This document shows positions 11,795 through 21,086 of a stretch of DNA of 64,000 nt, one piece after another. Below the pieces are notes generated by a model that did no database searches, was not told the DNA's origin, and saw only the letters and a list, made by a program, of their open reading frames with translations. The stretch lies in assembly GCA_029216955.1 (NCBI GenBank), contig JANAVB010010791.1, positions 8,264,868 through 8,328,867 of the forward strand. The letters are read 5' to 3'. The DNA comes from Iris pallida. Taxonomy: Eukaryota; Streptophyta; Magnoliopsida; Asparagales; Iridaceae. The position numbers were made by a program, and so were the translations under genes. Each line of letters begins with the position of its first letter. Position 1 is the stretch's first letter.

Positions 11795-14202
11795 TATAAT
11801 ACCCAGTTTTCCAAATGAGGGTAATTTTGAAATTTTATAATTTTAGTCTTTTAATAATGATATTTAAATCATGATATGATTTTTAGTAGTTTTAAATCAT
11901 TTTAAAACTATTTTAAATCATGGCTTATGATTTTGGTATTTGGATAGTGTAACCTTGGAGACAGCTTGACCTAGAGCCTAGCCCTGTGATTAGGGTGTTT
12001 TATTTATCATTTCCAGTTCGAGGGTACTTTTGTCATTTTGAATTTAATTGAAATTAATATATATTATTTGGAATTTAATGTATTATTAAGAATGGTGTGA
12101 TTTTAATACTATTTAATTGATTGCCCTGTATTGTGATTAGCCTAACTTAGGTGGACCTAACCTAGTTTAGTCATAGCTAGTCTTAGCTAACCATGGTTAG
12201 TGTTAGTTAGTATTAATTAGAATTATTAGAATTTTTAGTAATTTTTAGCATTTTTGATTTGGTGCTATTCTAGGCTTTGACTAGTGTAGACTTAGGAGAC
12301 TGTCCTAGAGGCTAACCTAGGTCATGACTATTTGGTTAGGTTATGGAACCCTAGCTTGACCTAAGTTAGTGACTTTTAACTCATTAGAATTATTTGGGGA
12401 AATTAGGAATTTATTTGAATAGTAAATGGCTTGTGGATTCACAAGTCATGACTTGTGATTTTAGCCTTAGAGGCCCAACCCAAAACCTAGTGTAACCTAG
12501 CCCTAGCCCAACCCACTTGGCCGGCAACACTAAGCCTAGGGATTCCCACCTATTTAATCTCCTCCTAGAAATTAGGGCTAGCCTCCATTAGGAATATTTT
12601 GCAAGTTAAGAAAGAGGTGAGTCTCCATCTTCTTTAATCCATAGAAATTCCATTTCAATTCATTTTCCCCCAAACCAATTACTATAGGGCCTAAATTTAG
12701 TTTACTTGCTGTTGTTGTTGAGTAATTTCAGGGAAGAAACAATTTGGAAGAGTTTTGGTGGTTTGAGGATCCTCTCATTTGGGACTTTTTGTTACATTGC
12801 AAATCCCTAGGTAATATTCTAATCCCTTCCATAAAATGTTGATTTTATTGCATATCTAGGAAGCCGTAGGCCTAACCTAACCGTAGGTGTAGCTAACCCA
12901 AGGTTTTGAGTCCTATACGAGTCCGTATCGGACACGTATCAGTTTGTATATATATGTGTTTGATGAAATGCCCCAAAGGGCATTTCGATTTGCTTTTAGG
13001 AATGTAATTGAATAGGAATTAGGGTTTTGACCTCGCTTCTGTGTTTCCATTGCTCTGAGTCGCTATTGGTGTCGTGTCGAGTCACCACGGACACACGGAC
13101 ACGCGGTTGCACGCGCGCGCGCGCAGGCAGTTTCCTTGCCCTGCTGCTCGGGTGCGTTTGTGCAGCGGACACGCCACCTTGACACGTAAAATTGGACACA
13201 AACTATGGGACACTGACTGACACCACGTGTGTTAAGTCTTAGGGCCTCTCGTGTCGTGTCGGACACGATATTGCGCGTGCACTGTGTGTGCGCTGTACGT
13301 ATCAGTGTGTATTTGTTTCCCTGTTTTGATTTCAGTTTAAATGTTTTAATTAAGTGATTTTATTTGCTAATTAGATCCTAAATATGATGTACTATATATG
13401 TTAGATTTAGTTTGCATGTTAGATTAGGGTTTAGTGTGAATATGTTATTCGAATTAGGTTAATTTCAAATTCGACTGATACCTGTCCTGATATTTGCATT
13501 TTTTTCAGTATTCCTAACTCTCAATTCCCAGTTTTATGTAATATTTTGCACTGTTAATTACTCCCACATATTTCTAGCTTATGGTAGCTTAATGTTTACA
13601 TTTGAATTTGGCTCCTGGTTTATAAATGAGAATTTGGACATTTGTGTTAGATTTCGAATGGAATAGAACTGGTTTATTGAGTTCAATAGCTGATATGGTG
13701 TTGGTTTGATTGAGTTCCTATTGGCATTGTACACTGTCAACTGGGAACTGGATTCATTTCCTAAAACCTGTTATTTCATTCCTATGAAAACTGAGATACT
13801 GATTTCCTTCCCTTTTCGAAATACTGATTAACTGAGTTTGGTTCCCTGTAAATTATAACCTGGAATTAAGTTTTAAGTAAACTATCAATGCATTACTTCC
13901 TGTCAACTGTTACACTTTTTCTTAAAACCTGAGATTATTCCATTCCTTAATGAAATGTAGATTGGACTGAATTCCTATTTAACCTGAGAAGTATGTTCCT
14001 TAATGAATTGATTGTTCATGGGTTAACTAAATTGAATGTTATTTCCTTCTTAATACTGATAGCTTAATATCCTGAATGATTCTTCCCTGTTTTTCCTTCC
14101 TTAATTTAACTGGGATTTGAATGAATGCTTTATTCATTGAATTGATTTTTCCTTTTTCTTAACTTTTACTTCATGGTTTCCATTTCTCTGATTTACAGGT
14201 TC
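11795..14202 (+). repeat. Tekay-A 3' LTR, truncated after 2408 bp
   Basis: It aligns with 4252-6650. The first bases are TATAAT instead of TGTAAC, so the canonical TG end is mutated. Similarity ends after TTTACAGGTTC at 14202, where Tat-C sequence begins. The missing 2 kb of LTR does not reappear after Tat-C, so the junction is a deletion or rearrangement and not a clean insertion. Confidence 0.85.
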
Positions 14203-14632
14203 CCTTCAGACTAATGTACACCCACTTGCTCCGGGAGAATCTCCGAAGAAAGCTTCCACCGACGGCTCCCATGTCGGGGTTCATCAAAGACGGATGGTGC
14301 AGAAGCAACCACCCGAATAGATAGGTGTAGGGCAACTCCAGTCGAGGGAAGTTCCCCTTCTCTCCCTTCCATTTGATCATGGAATCAACATACAGATGAA
14401 GACCTGTATTTATTCTACAGGTCATCGTTGATAGCAAATCCATCCGGTAGCCGAAGACTAACCGGACGGCAGCAAAAAGTACGCCGCAGTGGAAGCGGTC
14501 CACGGCGCTTGCTCCGGGCACAACGAATCGACGGAGCCAGTATGTCAAGAATCCTGCCAGTTGGGCTTCTGTAGACATGGACCTGTAGCCCATTCTTATA
14601 AAGCGTTCTTGTACTGACTGGTCCCGGAGCAC
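14171..14632 (-). pseudogene. Antisense extra ORF of Tat-C, plant-mobile-domain-like
   Basis: A 153-codon frame runs opposite to the element. Features such as GFLTYWLRRFV, then FAAVRLVFGYRMDLLSTM and YTYLFGWLLLHHPSLMNP, look like plant mobile domain (PMD) proteins. Tat-lineage elements are known to carry extra ORFs between pol and the 3' LTR, some of them antisense, which is the position here. The last 11 codons (14171-14202) read into the Tekay-A LTR, so the true C-terminus is lost. Upstream (14605-14832) lies an inverted copy of part of gag in another frame, so no intact start is visible. The domain call rests on pattern recognition only. Confidence 0.5.
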
Positions 14633-14832
14633 GTTCAGATTGATCTTCTACGGTAAAAACCGAGGAAGACTGAGAAAAGACCAAAGGGCCTTTTCCTTTG
14701 TTTTGGAAAGAAGGGTTAGCTAAAGATCGTTTCCCTCTGTTGTCTTCCAAGTCATGGGACGAGGAAGTTTGAGAAAAGACCAACGGGCCTTTTCCTTTGT
14801 TCTGGAGAGGAGGAGGAATAGCCAAAAGACTA
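14605..14832 (-). repeat. Inverted copy of a gag segment
   Basis: The minus strand matches 16357-16583 of Tat-C gag with few differences. Both encode two copies of KGKGPLVFSQ and the run VFTVEDQSERAP. The copies face each other across the LTR, 1.5 kb apart. On the minus strand the gag frame and the PMD-like frame differ. Confidence 0.85.
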
Positions 14833-14853
14833 TTTATAGTTTTCTATTTATAG
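14830..14853 (-). promoter_or_regulatory. Tandem TATA motifs for the antisense ORF
   Basis: Read on the minus strand, two copies of CTATAAATAG lie just upstream of the antisense reading frames. Further upstream on the same strand are GCGCAATC (14912-14919) and GCGCA near 14935, the motif that fills the U3 of this element's LTR. This fits a separate antisense promoter. It is inferred from sequence only. Confidence 0.45.
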
Positions 14854-14937
14854 TTTTCTAAGATGAACAGACTCTTCAGATTGCGCCGGATAAACTGGAG
14901 CTAATTCCTCCGATTGCGCAGACAGGTCATCATATGC

Positions 14938-15043
14938 GCAACTTGATTTTCAAAATCAAAATTCAAAGTATTTCGAAGCTTTGACTATTTTCAAACTTCA
15001 AAAACTTTGAAGGGGGTCATGTAGGTCTTAAAAATCAAGTTGC
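14938..15043 (+). promoter_or_regulatory. Tat-C polypurine tract enclosed by a 13-bp inverted repeat
   Basis: AAAACTTTGAAGGGGGTCA (15001-15019) is the polypurine tract directly before the LTR. GCAACTTGATTTT (14938-14950) pairs perfectly with AAAATCAAGTTGC (15031-15043), which lies inside the first bases of U3. The tract therefore sits in the loop of a potential stem. Tat-B has the same arrangement with other bases. Confidence 0.7.
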
Positions 15044-15854
15044 ACCCATCAACAAAGTCATCAAAATCAAATTACACATCCTTCAAATGAAATGCGCAGA
15101 AGACAGATTGCACAATAATTCGATTGTGCAGGCTGAACTGCGCACTCATCCAAGTGAGCATGCTGACGTGGCCTCGTCATCATTACCTGACAGAGAATCA
15201 GATCTTCTGACAGCTGACAGCACGGAGAACGAGGAAACTGTTCGTTTATCGTACAGCACAGCGCTCGAGGACAGCTGTACATGCAATGCAATCTGCCTAC
15301 AGTACAATCCAGTCCAGTGCGGTCCATCCCAGCGCAATCCAAAGACAGCGCAATTCAGTTGGCGCATTCCATCCCTACAACTGACAAAGTACACGTGGCT
15401 TTCATGCCATCAATGACTCATTACGTGGTAACCGTCTGTACACGATCATGCGCATTTCAATCAAATAATGCCATATGTCCAATACAGTTGGCCCACGATC
15501 AAACAACTGCCAGCGCAGTCTGATGTCTGCGCGGTCCAATGCAGCGCAATCCATCTTGTGCGGTCCAGAATAACTAAAAAGTAGTTATTTCCAGAACTAT
15601 ATAAATAGAGTTTCAAGTCCTTCCTAGAGGGGATCACACACGCATACAGAGATCAGAATCATCACCAGAGATCAGGAGTTCTTGCCAAAGTGCTGCTGCA
15701 ATCTTTAGAGGCTACCGTCTTCAAAGTTCACATCGTCCAAGGGATAAAGCGATCGTCATTCAGATCGGATTCCTATAGTTGTACTTCCCCAGAATTCTTG
15801 TAATCTTCTTTACAAAGTTTGTGAAATAAAGTTCAACTTTTGTTTTTGCAAACA
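15020..15854 (+). repeat. Tat-C LTR (835 bp)
   Basis: It starts TGTAGGTCTT after the polypurine tract and ends TTTTTGCAAACA. U3 is rich in GCGCAATCC, GCGCAGTC and TGCGGTCC. A TATA box (TATAAATA, 15600-15607) lies about 255 bp before the end, and AATAAAG occurs about 30 bp before the end. The final 65 bp reappear in inverted form at 20990-21054 and the final 28 bp directly at 21059-21086. Confidence 0.8.
15600..15607 (+). promoter_or_regulatory. TATA box of the Tat-C LTR
   Basis: TATAAATA within ACTATATAAATAGAG, at the expected U3/R position of the LTR. Confidence 0.75.
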
Positions 15855-15855
15855 A

Positions 15856-18800
15856 AATGCCACAACTTCTACCACGAGCAAAGTGCGCCCAGTGTGGGTC
15901 CCCAAGACTGCTGTGCAGTCTGTTGATTCTGCCACCAAGACTGCTGTGCAGTCTAAAGTCTCTGCTGCTAAGACTGTTGCACAGTCTATTGTCTCTGCTG
16001 TTGTACAATCTGCCTCTACTACTCATGCGCAGTCTGCTGTTGCCAGTGCACAAACTACATCATATGCTGCTCTGTCAAAGTGCAAGACTCCTGTTCCTCT
16101 GGCACAGTTGGCTGCCACTCTGCCTGTGCAGTCCACTACTCCAGCAACCAGAGTACAACTCAAGCACTCTGGCAACAAGATTCTTGCTGCGCAATCAGCC
16201 AGTGCGCCATCCACCACTCCAGTCCATGCGCAAACTGTGCCTGCACAATCCAAGAGAGGCGGCCCTTTGGCTAATCTCTCATCTTCTCACAATAAGAGGA
16301 AAAGCTCTACCCCTCCTCTCAAGAACCCTGTTGCTCCTGCGCAATCCACTGGGGATAGTCTTTTGGCTATTCCTCTTCCTCTCCAGAACAAAGGAAAAGG
16401 CCCTTTGGTCTTTTCTCAAACTTCCTCGTCCCATGAATTGGAAGACAACAGAGGGAAACGCTCTTTAGCTAACCCTTCTTCACAAAACAAAGGAAAAGGC
16501 CCGTTGGTCTTTTCTCAGTCTTCTTCGGTTTTTACCGTAGAAGATCAATCTGAACGTGCTCCTGCACCAGTCAGTACAAGAATTCTCTCTCACAAGGATT
16601 CTTCTTCTCTCCTTGCCATAGGGAAGTGTACTGATCAGAGAGGTATTCTGCCTACTCCGATAGCAGAGTTCTAAGATCTCCCAACTCTTCAGATCTCTCG
16701 CTCAAGACAGGGAAAATTATTGGTGTCTCAGACAGAAACCCCTGGGGGTGAGTTTGCTGATCTAAGAACTTATCTCAATAGGCCAACTTCGGTGAAACGC
16801 AAACAGCCAATGCCGAAGACCAACCAGTATCAGAAGCAAACTTTCAGGGTCAAGAATCCGGACACCTATGCCAATGAAATGAGCACTTTCCTGTACACTC
16901 AGGGGACAAAACATTTGAAGAACCGGAACCATGTTCCGAATGTTATCAAAGAACACATCCCTCGAACTTCTGTTCGTCCCGTTGCTGTTCCCGATCTCCG
17001 AAAACACCTCAAGCATAAATGGGACAACATCCCAACATCCCCAGTGCAACCACTTGGACATTGTAATCACAAAGTGGTCATCAAGTGTTATTGTCAGAAA
17101 ACTAGACGATCTGTCTTCGATCGTCTGAACTTTTCAAAATCTGAACCTATGTCGGAAGATGAAGACGAGGTTTTGTACGCTTCTGTCAACATGACTTCCA
17201 GAGACACTGGGGGTAGGAAGTGCTCTAAGCATGGCAAGCCTCGCAAGCCAAGCCAGCGGTATTTGGATCTACTCTAAGAATCTTCTGAAGGAGTGTTCCA
17301 ACATACCCGATCCCGAAGCCGAGACACAATCGGTCAAAGAAATCTTCAAGATCCTTCCAGTCGTCTCCTTCCATCTCACTCAGGAGATGATTCTTTCTCC
17401 GACTACGATGCATACAGTGAAAGCTCGGAGCATACAATATCCTCTACTGTGCCTAGAGAAGAGACAACTTATGTTGTCACTGAAGATCCCGATACTTCCA
17501 GTTCAGCTAGTCAAGAACAACGAATAGCTGCATTAGAAGACAAGCTGAAGACCATGGATAAAATGGTCGCAAGTATGCATTCCATCATTGTGGCTCAGCA
17601 TACAGTCCCACTGACCGTACCTCCTACAAATCCTGAAATCATGGCATCGTCGGTGCTTGTCAATACAGGGCTGGGGGTAGCATCTCTTCAAGTACCTCCG
17701 GTACAGGTCCAACCTGCACCCAGTCAGTCAGGTGCCGGGGGTAGTGCTTACCATGCTGTTCCTCCTCCTAATACTGTGATTCAGCCTGCTCCTTCTACAT
17801 CAGTAGAAGATGCCAATGAAGCTGTCAAGCTCCTGTGCACTAAGTTCGAGGCCTTTAAGGAAAAGGACAATTTGCAGAGGTTGGGGATCAAGCAACCCTA
17901 CCCAGTTGAATGGAAGGAAGTCCCATTTCCTCCGAAGTACAAAATCCTAACAATCTTGCTGTTTGATGGCAGCACTTCTCTCAGTTAGTTCATTAACCAC
18001 TTTGAGGTAATGACTGTCCAACTTCAACCAAATGATGCTCTTCTTACCAGAGTATTCGTTGGTTGTTTAGCCGGCGTAGCATAAGATTGGTACAGAAGCT
18101 TGCCCGATGGTTGTATCACCTCCTTCTCTAGCCTAAAACAAATCTTTTTGGAACGATTATATGAGGGGATCAACGACATGACCATGTCAGCCCTTAATAA
18201 AATCAAACAAAGACACAATGAAACTGCTGAGAGTTTTATTAAAAGATTCTGCCGGGAAGCTTTGAAAATGCCTCCTGGAACTCCGGCCGCTGTCACCATA
18301 GACACCTGAAAGGAAAATCTTTTGCCTATCATCAGCATGTGGACGGGGTCTACTCAGTTCCAAGACTGGCCATCCTTCATTGTCAACGCTAAAGCAGCTG
18401 AAGTTAGCGCCGACAAATTCAAGCAACTAGGGGTACAAATATCTAACCCCGACCGGGATGAACATCAAACATCGGGTGGTGGCAATCGCCAGAACAACCG
18501 CAAGGAAAAAGAAACTTTGAATATCAACTTGACAAATAAGAACAAAGAATCTATGGCGGTCAATGTAGCTCCCCCTACGTCCACTTCTACTCCTTCAGCA
18601 CCTCCACCGAGGGAACCTCGTCCGAATGTAGAGTACACTTTTGACGAGAATAACACAGTGAGCATCTTTGATTGCTTAATCAAAAGCAATAAGCTCCAAC
18701 TTCCAGATCCCAAGAAGCCCGATGAAGTCGATAAGACTGATCATCCTAAGTACTGTGTATATCACAGGTTCATTGGGCATCCTACTCGAGCATGTTATGT

Positions 18801-18894
18801 GCTCAAAGGCAAAATTCAGGAGTTAGTCAATGCTGGTGTTGTCACTCTGCAACAAGACGAGAAGACTGTTACCGCAAACATGGTCTCAGTTTAA
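15856..18894 (+). pseudogene. Tat-C gag (nonsense codons, single frame)
   Basis: One reading frame carries the whole Tat gag-like region. The N-terminal part is repeat-rich, with TAVQS-type units and Gln/Ser/Thr (to about 16350). Next are two KGKGPLVFSQ units, RRSVFDRL (17107), a coiled-coil segment (EQRIAALEDKLKTMDKM, near 17517), the capsid-like region beginning YPVEWKEVPFPPKYK (near 17899), and a variant zinc site YCVYHRFIGHPTRAC (near 18751). The frame has stops at 16672, 17275, 17986, 18082, 18307 and 18892, and no frameshift that I could find. The ATG next to the LTR (15857) is out of frame because the primer-binding site is deleted. Tat-B gag has the same order of parts. Confidence 0.8.
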
Positions 18895-20544
18895 TTTGGT
18901 GACTTCCCGCCGCAGATGGTACAGCATGGTGTCATTCCAATCCCCAAAGCTACTCTTGAGATCGAGAATCTCCCTCCTCCACGAAGTGAAGGTCTCGTCC
19001 CCTTGTCTCTTGACAATGGCGAGATTATGTAGATTCATCCGGATCTGACCTCGGAGTTCAAACTTCCCTCTTCCTCCAAGAAGAAAGACCGCTCCAAGGA
19101 CAAGACAAAGATTTGCAATATGGTGTCTTTTGACCCCATAATTGATGAAGAAATCCTGCTGGGCACCAGATCAGGGAAAGCCTATCTAAAGGATTACCCT
19201 GAAGCTCAAGGGAATCCTGCTTCTTCTTCGGAGCCTGCTCCAGTACAACCTGCTTCTACTAAGGATATTCCTACTACATCCTCACCGGTTGTAGAGTCTA
19301 CTCCTCCTAAGCCGGCGGTCGTTGACAAAGGCAAACAACAAGTCCGCTTCGACAAACCGTTGAAGAAGTCATCTCCTTCCGGACTTGAAAAGCCTTACAA
19401 TTTTGATATCTTGGCTCAATTGGCCAATACACCAGCCCGGTTATCCATCTTCGAGCTCTTGCGCCTCTCCAAAGAGACTCGGGAAACTCTGAGTGAGGCT
19501 CTCATGCAAGCTGAAACCTGTCTAGCCCTTCTGAAGAAGCCGAAAGCAGAACCAGTCTCTTGCCTCCATTATCATAGTGTGCTGGAGTTAATTCCAAATA
19601 TAACTTTCACACAATATGACATGTTGATGGAAGACAATAGGCACGACCGTCCTCTCTACTATACAGGATATGTCGACTCGATGAAAGTCGATCGTATTCT
19701 GATAGATCCAGGATCTGCTCTCAGCATCATGCCGAAGACAATGTTGGATGCATTGAAGATCCCAGTGCATAGTCTCTTCAGTACAATCACCACCATTCTC
19801 GGGTTCAACCAGGGAAGGAGTGAGCCTCTGGGCAAGATTAGCCTAAAACTCCAAATAGGCAATCTTCGTACAAAGGTTACCTTCTACATCATTGACAATC
19901 ATGGTTGTTCTTACAATGCTTTGCTGGGAAGACCATTTCTGCATGAGCACAACATTATTCCTTCCACTCTCCCTCAATGTTTTAAATATGTCGATAACAA
20001 TGGAGAGGTACAAAAGGAAGTTGCTGATCTCTATCCTTTCAAAGGCGTCGAAGCATACTGCAACGATGCTCGTATGTACAAGGATGAATTCATGAAGGTT
20101 GTCCTGTCTCTGGACACTGAAGAAGAACAAGAAACAGTGCCTAATGACACCCTCATTATTCCTGTCAAAGGGCGTGTTTCTCGTCCTCAGTCCTCCAAGC
20201 CACTGGCTATTCACTTGCCAGTTCAGAAGCAACCAACTGATAACGATCAGGATCAAAAGGAGCTCACCTCTTCTGAGCCACTTGTTATTGACTTACATCG
20301 TAACAAGGAAAAAAGGCAGCTCACCTCTTCTGAGCCACTTGTTATAGATTTATCTCATAACAAGGAAAAAAGGGAGCTCACCTCCTCTGAGCCGCTTGTT
20401 ATCGACCTCCGTCGTAACAAAGCTAATCCTCCTCCACGTTCTTCTTCTCCCCCTCTTGTAATCAATTTGACCAAGCCTGCTAAGGCTAAAGGTCCTGCTG
20501 TAAATACAAATGTACAAATCAATGAAAAAACATCTATTTTCTAG
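18895..20544 (+). pseudogene. Tat-C protease region
   Basis: It continues the gag frame after the stop at 18892; another stop lies at 19030. The retropepsin-like domain begins after the block PYNFDILAQLANTPA (near 19390), which Tat-B also has. The active-site motif is IDPGSALS, with the aspartate codon at 19705-19707. The flap/hydrophobic region is followed by LLGRPFLHEHNIIPS. The C-terminal tail holds three 19-residue repeats with SSEPLVIDL. The enzyme would mature Gag-Pol by dimeric aspartic proteolysis. The active-site residues are intact, but expression is blocked by the upstream stops. The last stop is at 20542. Confidence 0.8.
20260..20430 (+). repeat. 57-bp coding tandem repeat (3 copies)
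   Basis: Three 19-codon units each encode (E/Q)LTSSEPLVIDL followed by a basic tail (RNKEKR type). A fourth, degenerate PPLVINL follows near 20451. Tat-B has PLTIRLPR units at the same place. Confidence 0.85.
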
Positions 20545-20967
20545 TATACTGATGTCATTTATCATGCTAAATGCTATTTGGATATGTTAAATAGCTTTCA
20601 GTCATTTACGATGGGAGTTATACAATCTCTTCAAACAGAAGTCTCATTTGAATACCCAAAGGATTCATATCGTATTGTTCCTGCTCGTAAGAAAGGCGAG
20701 AGTCTAATACTTTTTAGTAAAGGACCGGAATAACAATTCAGCTATACGGATGATAGCAAAAGTAACGACACGGGCCATCTTCAACTCCGCCGTTACAGTC
20801 AACAATCAAAAGACATCATCCGAAAGATGGGTTATGACTTCAAGAGTAGCCTCAACTACGGTAAAGGTAGACGAACTCCTATCCGTACGGCTGTGCCGAA
20901 AGAAAAGTCAGAGATGTATTACAGCAGGACCAAAAGAGGTCTCGGATATGCTTCACCCCCAGTATTA
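20545..20967 (+). pseudogene. Tat-C protease-RT linker with G-patch-like segment
   Basis: The same frame continues past a stop at 20731. KMGYDFKSSLNYGKGRR (20824-20874) resembles the G-patch-like glycine motif between protease and reverse transcriptase in plant Ty3/gypsy elements. The Tat-A equivalent lies at 63820-63960. The frame ends at the junction near 20967, where the inverted tRNA-end segment starts. All of pol downstream is missing. Confidence 0.65.
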
Positions 20968-21086
20968 TCCCCAGCAGAGTCGCCATTTTGTTTGCAAAAA
21001 CAAAAGTTGAACTTTATTTCACAAACTTTGTAAAGAAGATTGCAAGAATTCTGGAAAATAAAGTTCAACTTTTGTTTTTGCAAACA
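20968..21086 (-). repeat. Inverted primer-binding site plus U5/R, folding back to a direct U5 end
   Basis: On the plus strand, TCCCCAGCAGAGTCGCCA (20968-20985) is the complement of an 18-nt primer-binding site. It ends in CCA, like a tRNA 3' end. It is followed by the reverse complement of the LTR end (to 21054), then the last 28 bp of the LTR in direct orientation, ending GCAAACA at 21086. The arms 20989-21016 and 21059-21086 are a perfect 28-bp inverted repeat with a 42-nt loop. This is the layout expected of tRNA-primed minus-strand strong-stop cDNA that snapped back. Confidence 0.65.

Larger units (their letters stand above)
4252..14202 (+). mobile_element. Tekay-A: non-autonomous Ty3/gypsy element, 3' LTR truncated
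   Basis: Two long direct repeats begin TGTAACACCCAG (4252) and TATAATACCCAG (11795) and stay alignable for about 2.4 kb. The 5' copy ends GGGTCGTGACA at 8606, the end typical of plant Tekay/Del chromovirus LTRs. It is followed by the same TTTTTAGTGGTGGCCCAT leader phrase found in Tekay-B. The internal part (8607-11794) holds only a gag relic and a polypurine tract. There is no protease, reverse transcriptase, RNase H or integrase. The 3' LTR stops at 14202 against Tat-C, so no target-site duplication can be checked. Mobilisation would have needed enzymes from a related autonomous chromovirus. Confidence 0.85.
14203..21086 (+). mobile_element. Tat-C: rearranged Ty3/gypsy Tat-lineage fragment
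   Basis: The order is antisense extra ORF (minus), polypurine tract, LTR (15020-15854), gag, protease, G-patch-like linker, then an inverted tRNA-end plus U5/R segment and a direct U5 end. Reverse transcriptase, both RNases H and integrase are absent. What normally lies before a 3' LTR lies before this LTR, and what normally follows a 5' LTR follows it. The one LTR therefore serves both roles, as in a one-LTR circle or a product of recombination between LTRs. No target-site duplication was found at either end. Confidence 0.7.

Noticed and set aside
15857..16468. Leucine-rich frame of 203 codons with an ATG next to the Tat-C LTR
   Set aside because: It overlaps the gag frame out of phase. The conserved Tat gag sequence is in the other frame, and the ATG was displaced by the primer-site deletion.
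14203..21086. Simple insertion of Tat-C into the Tekay-A 3' LTR
   Set aside because: The missing part of the LTR does not resume after 21086 and no target-site duplication is present.
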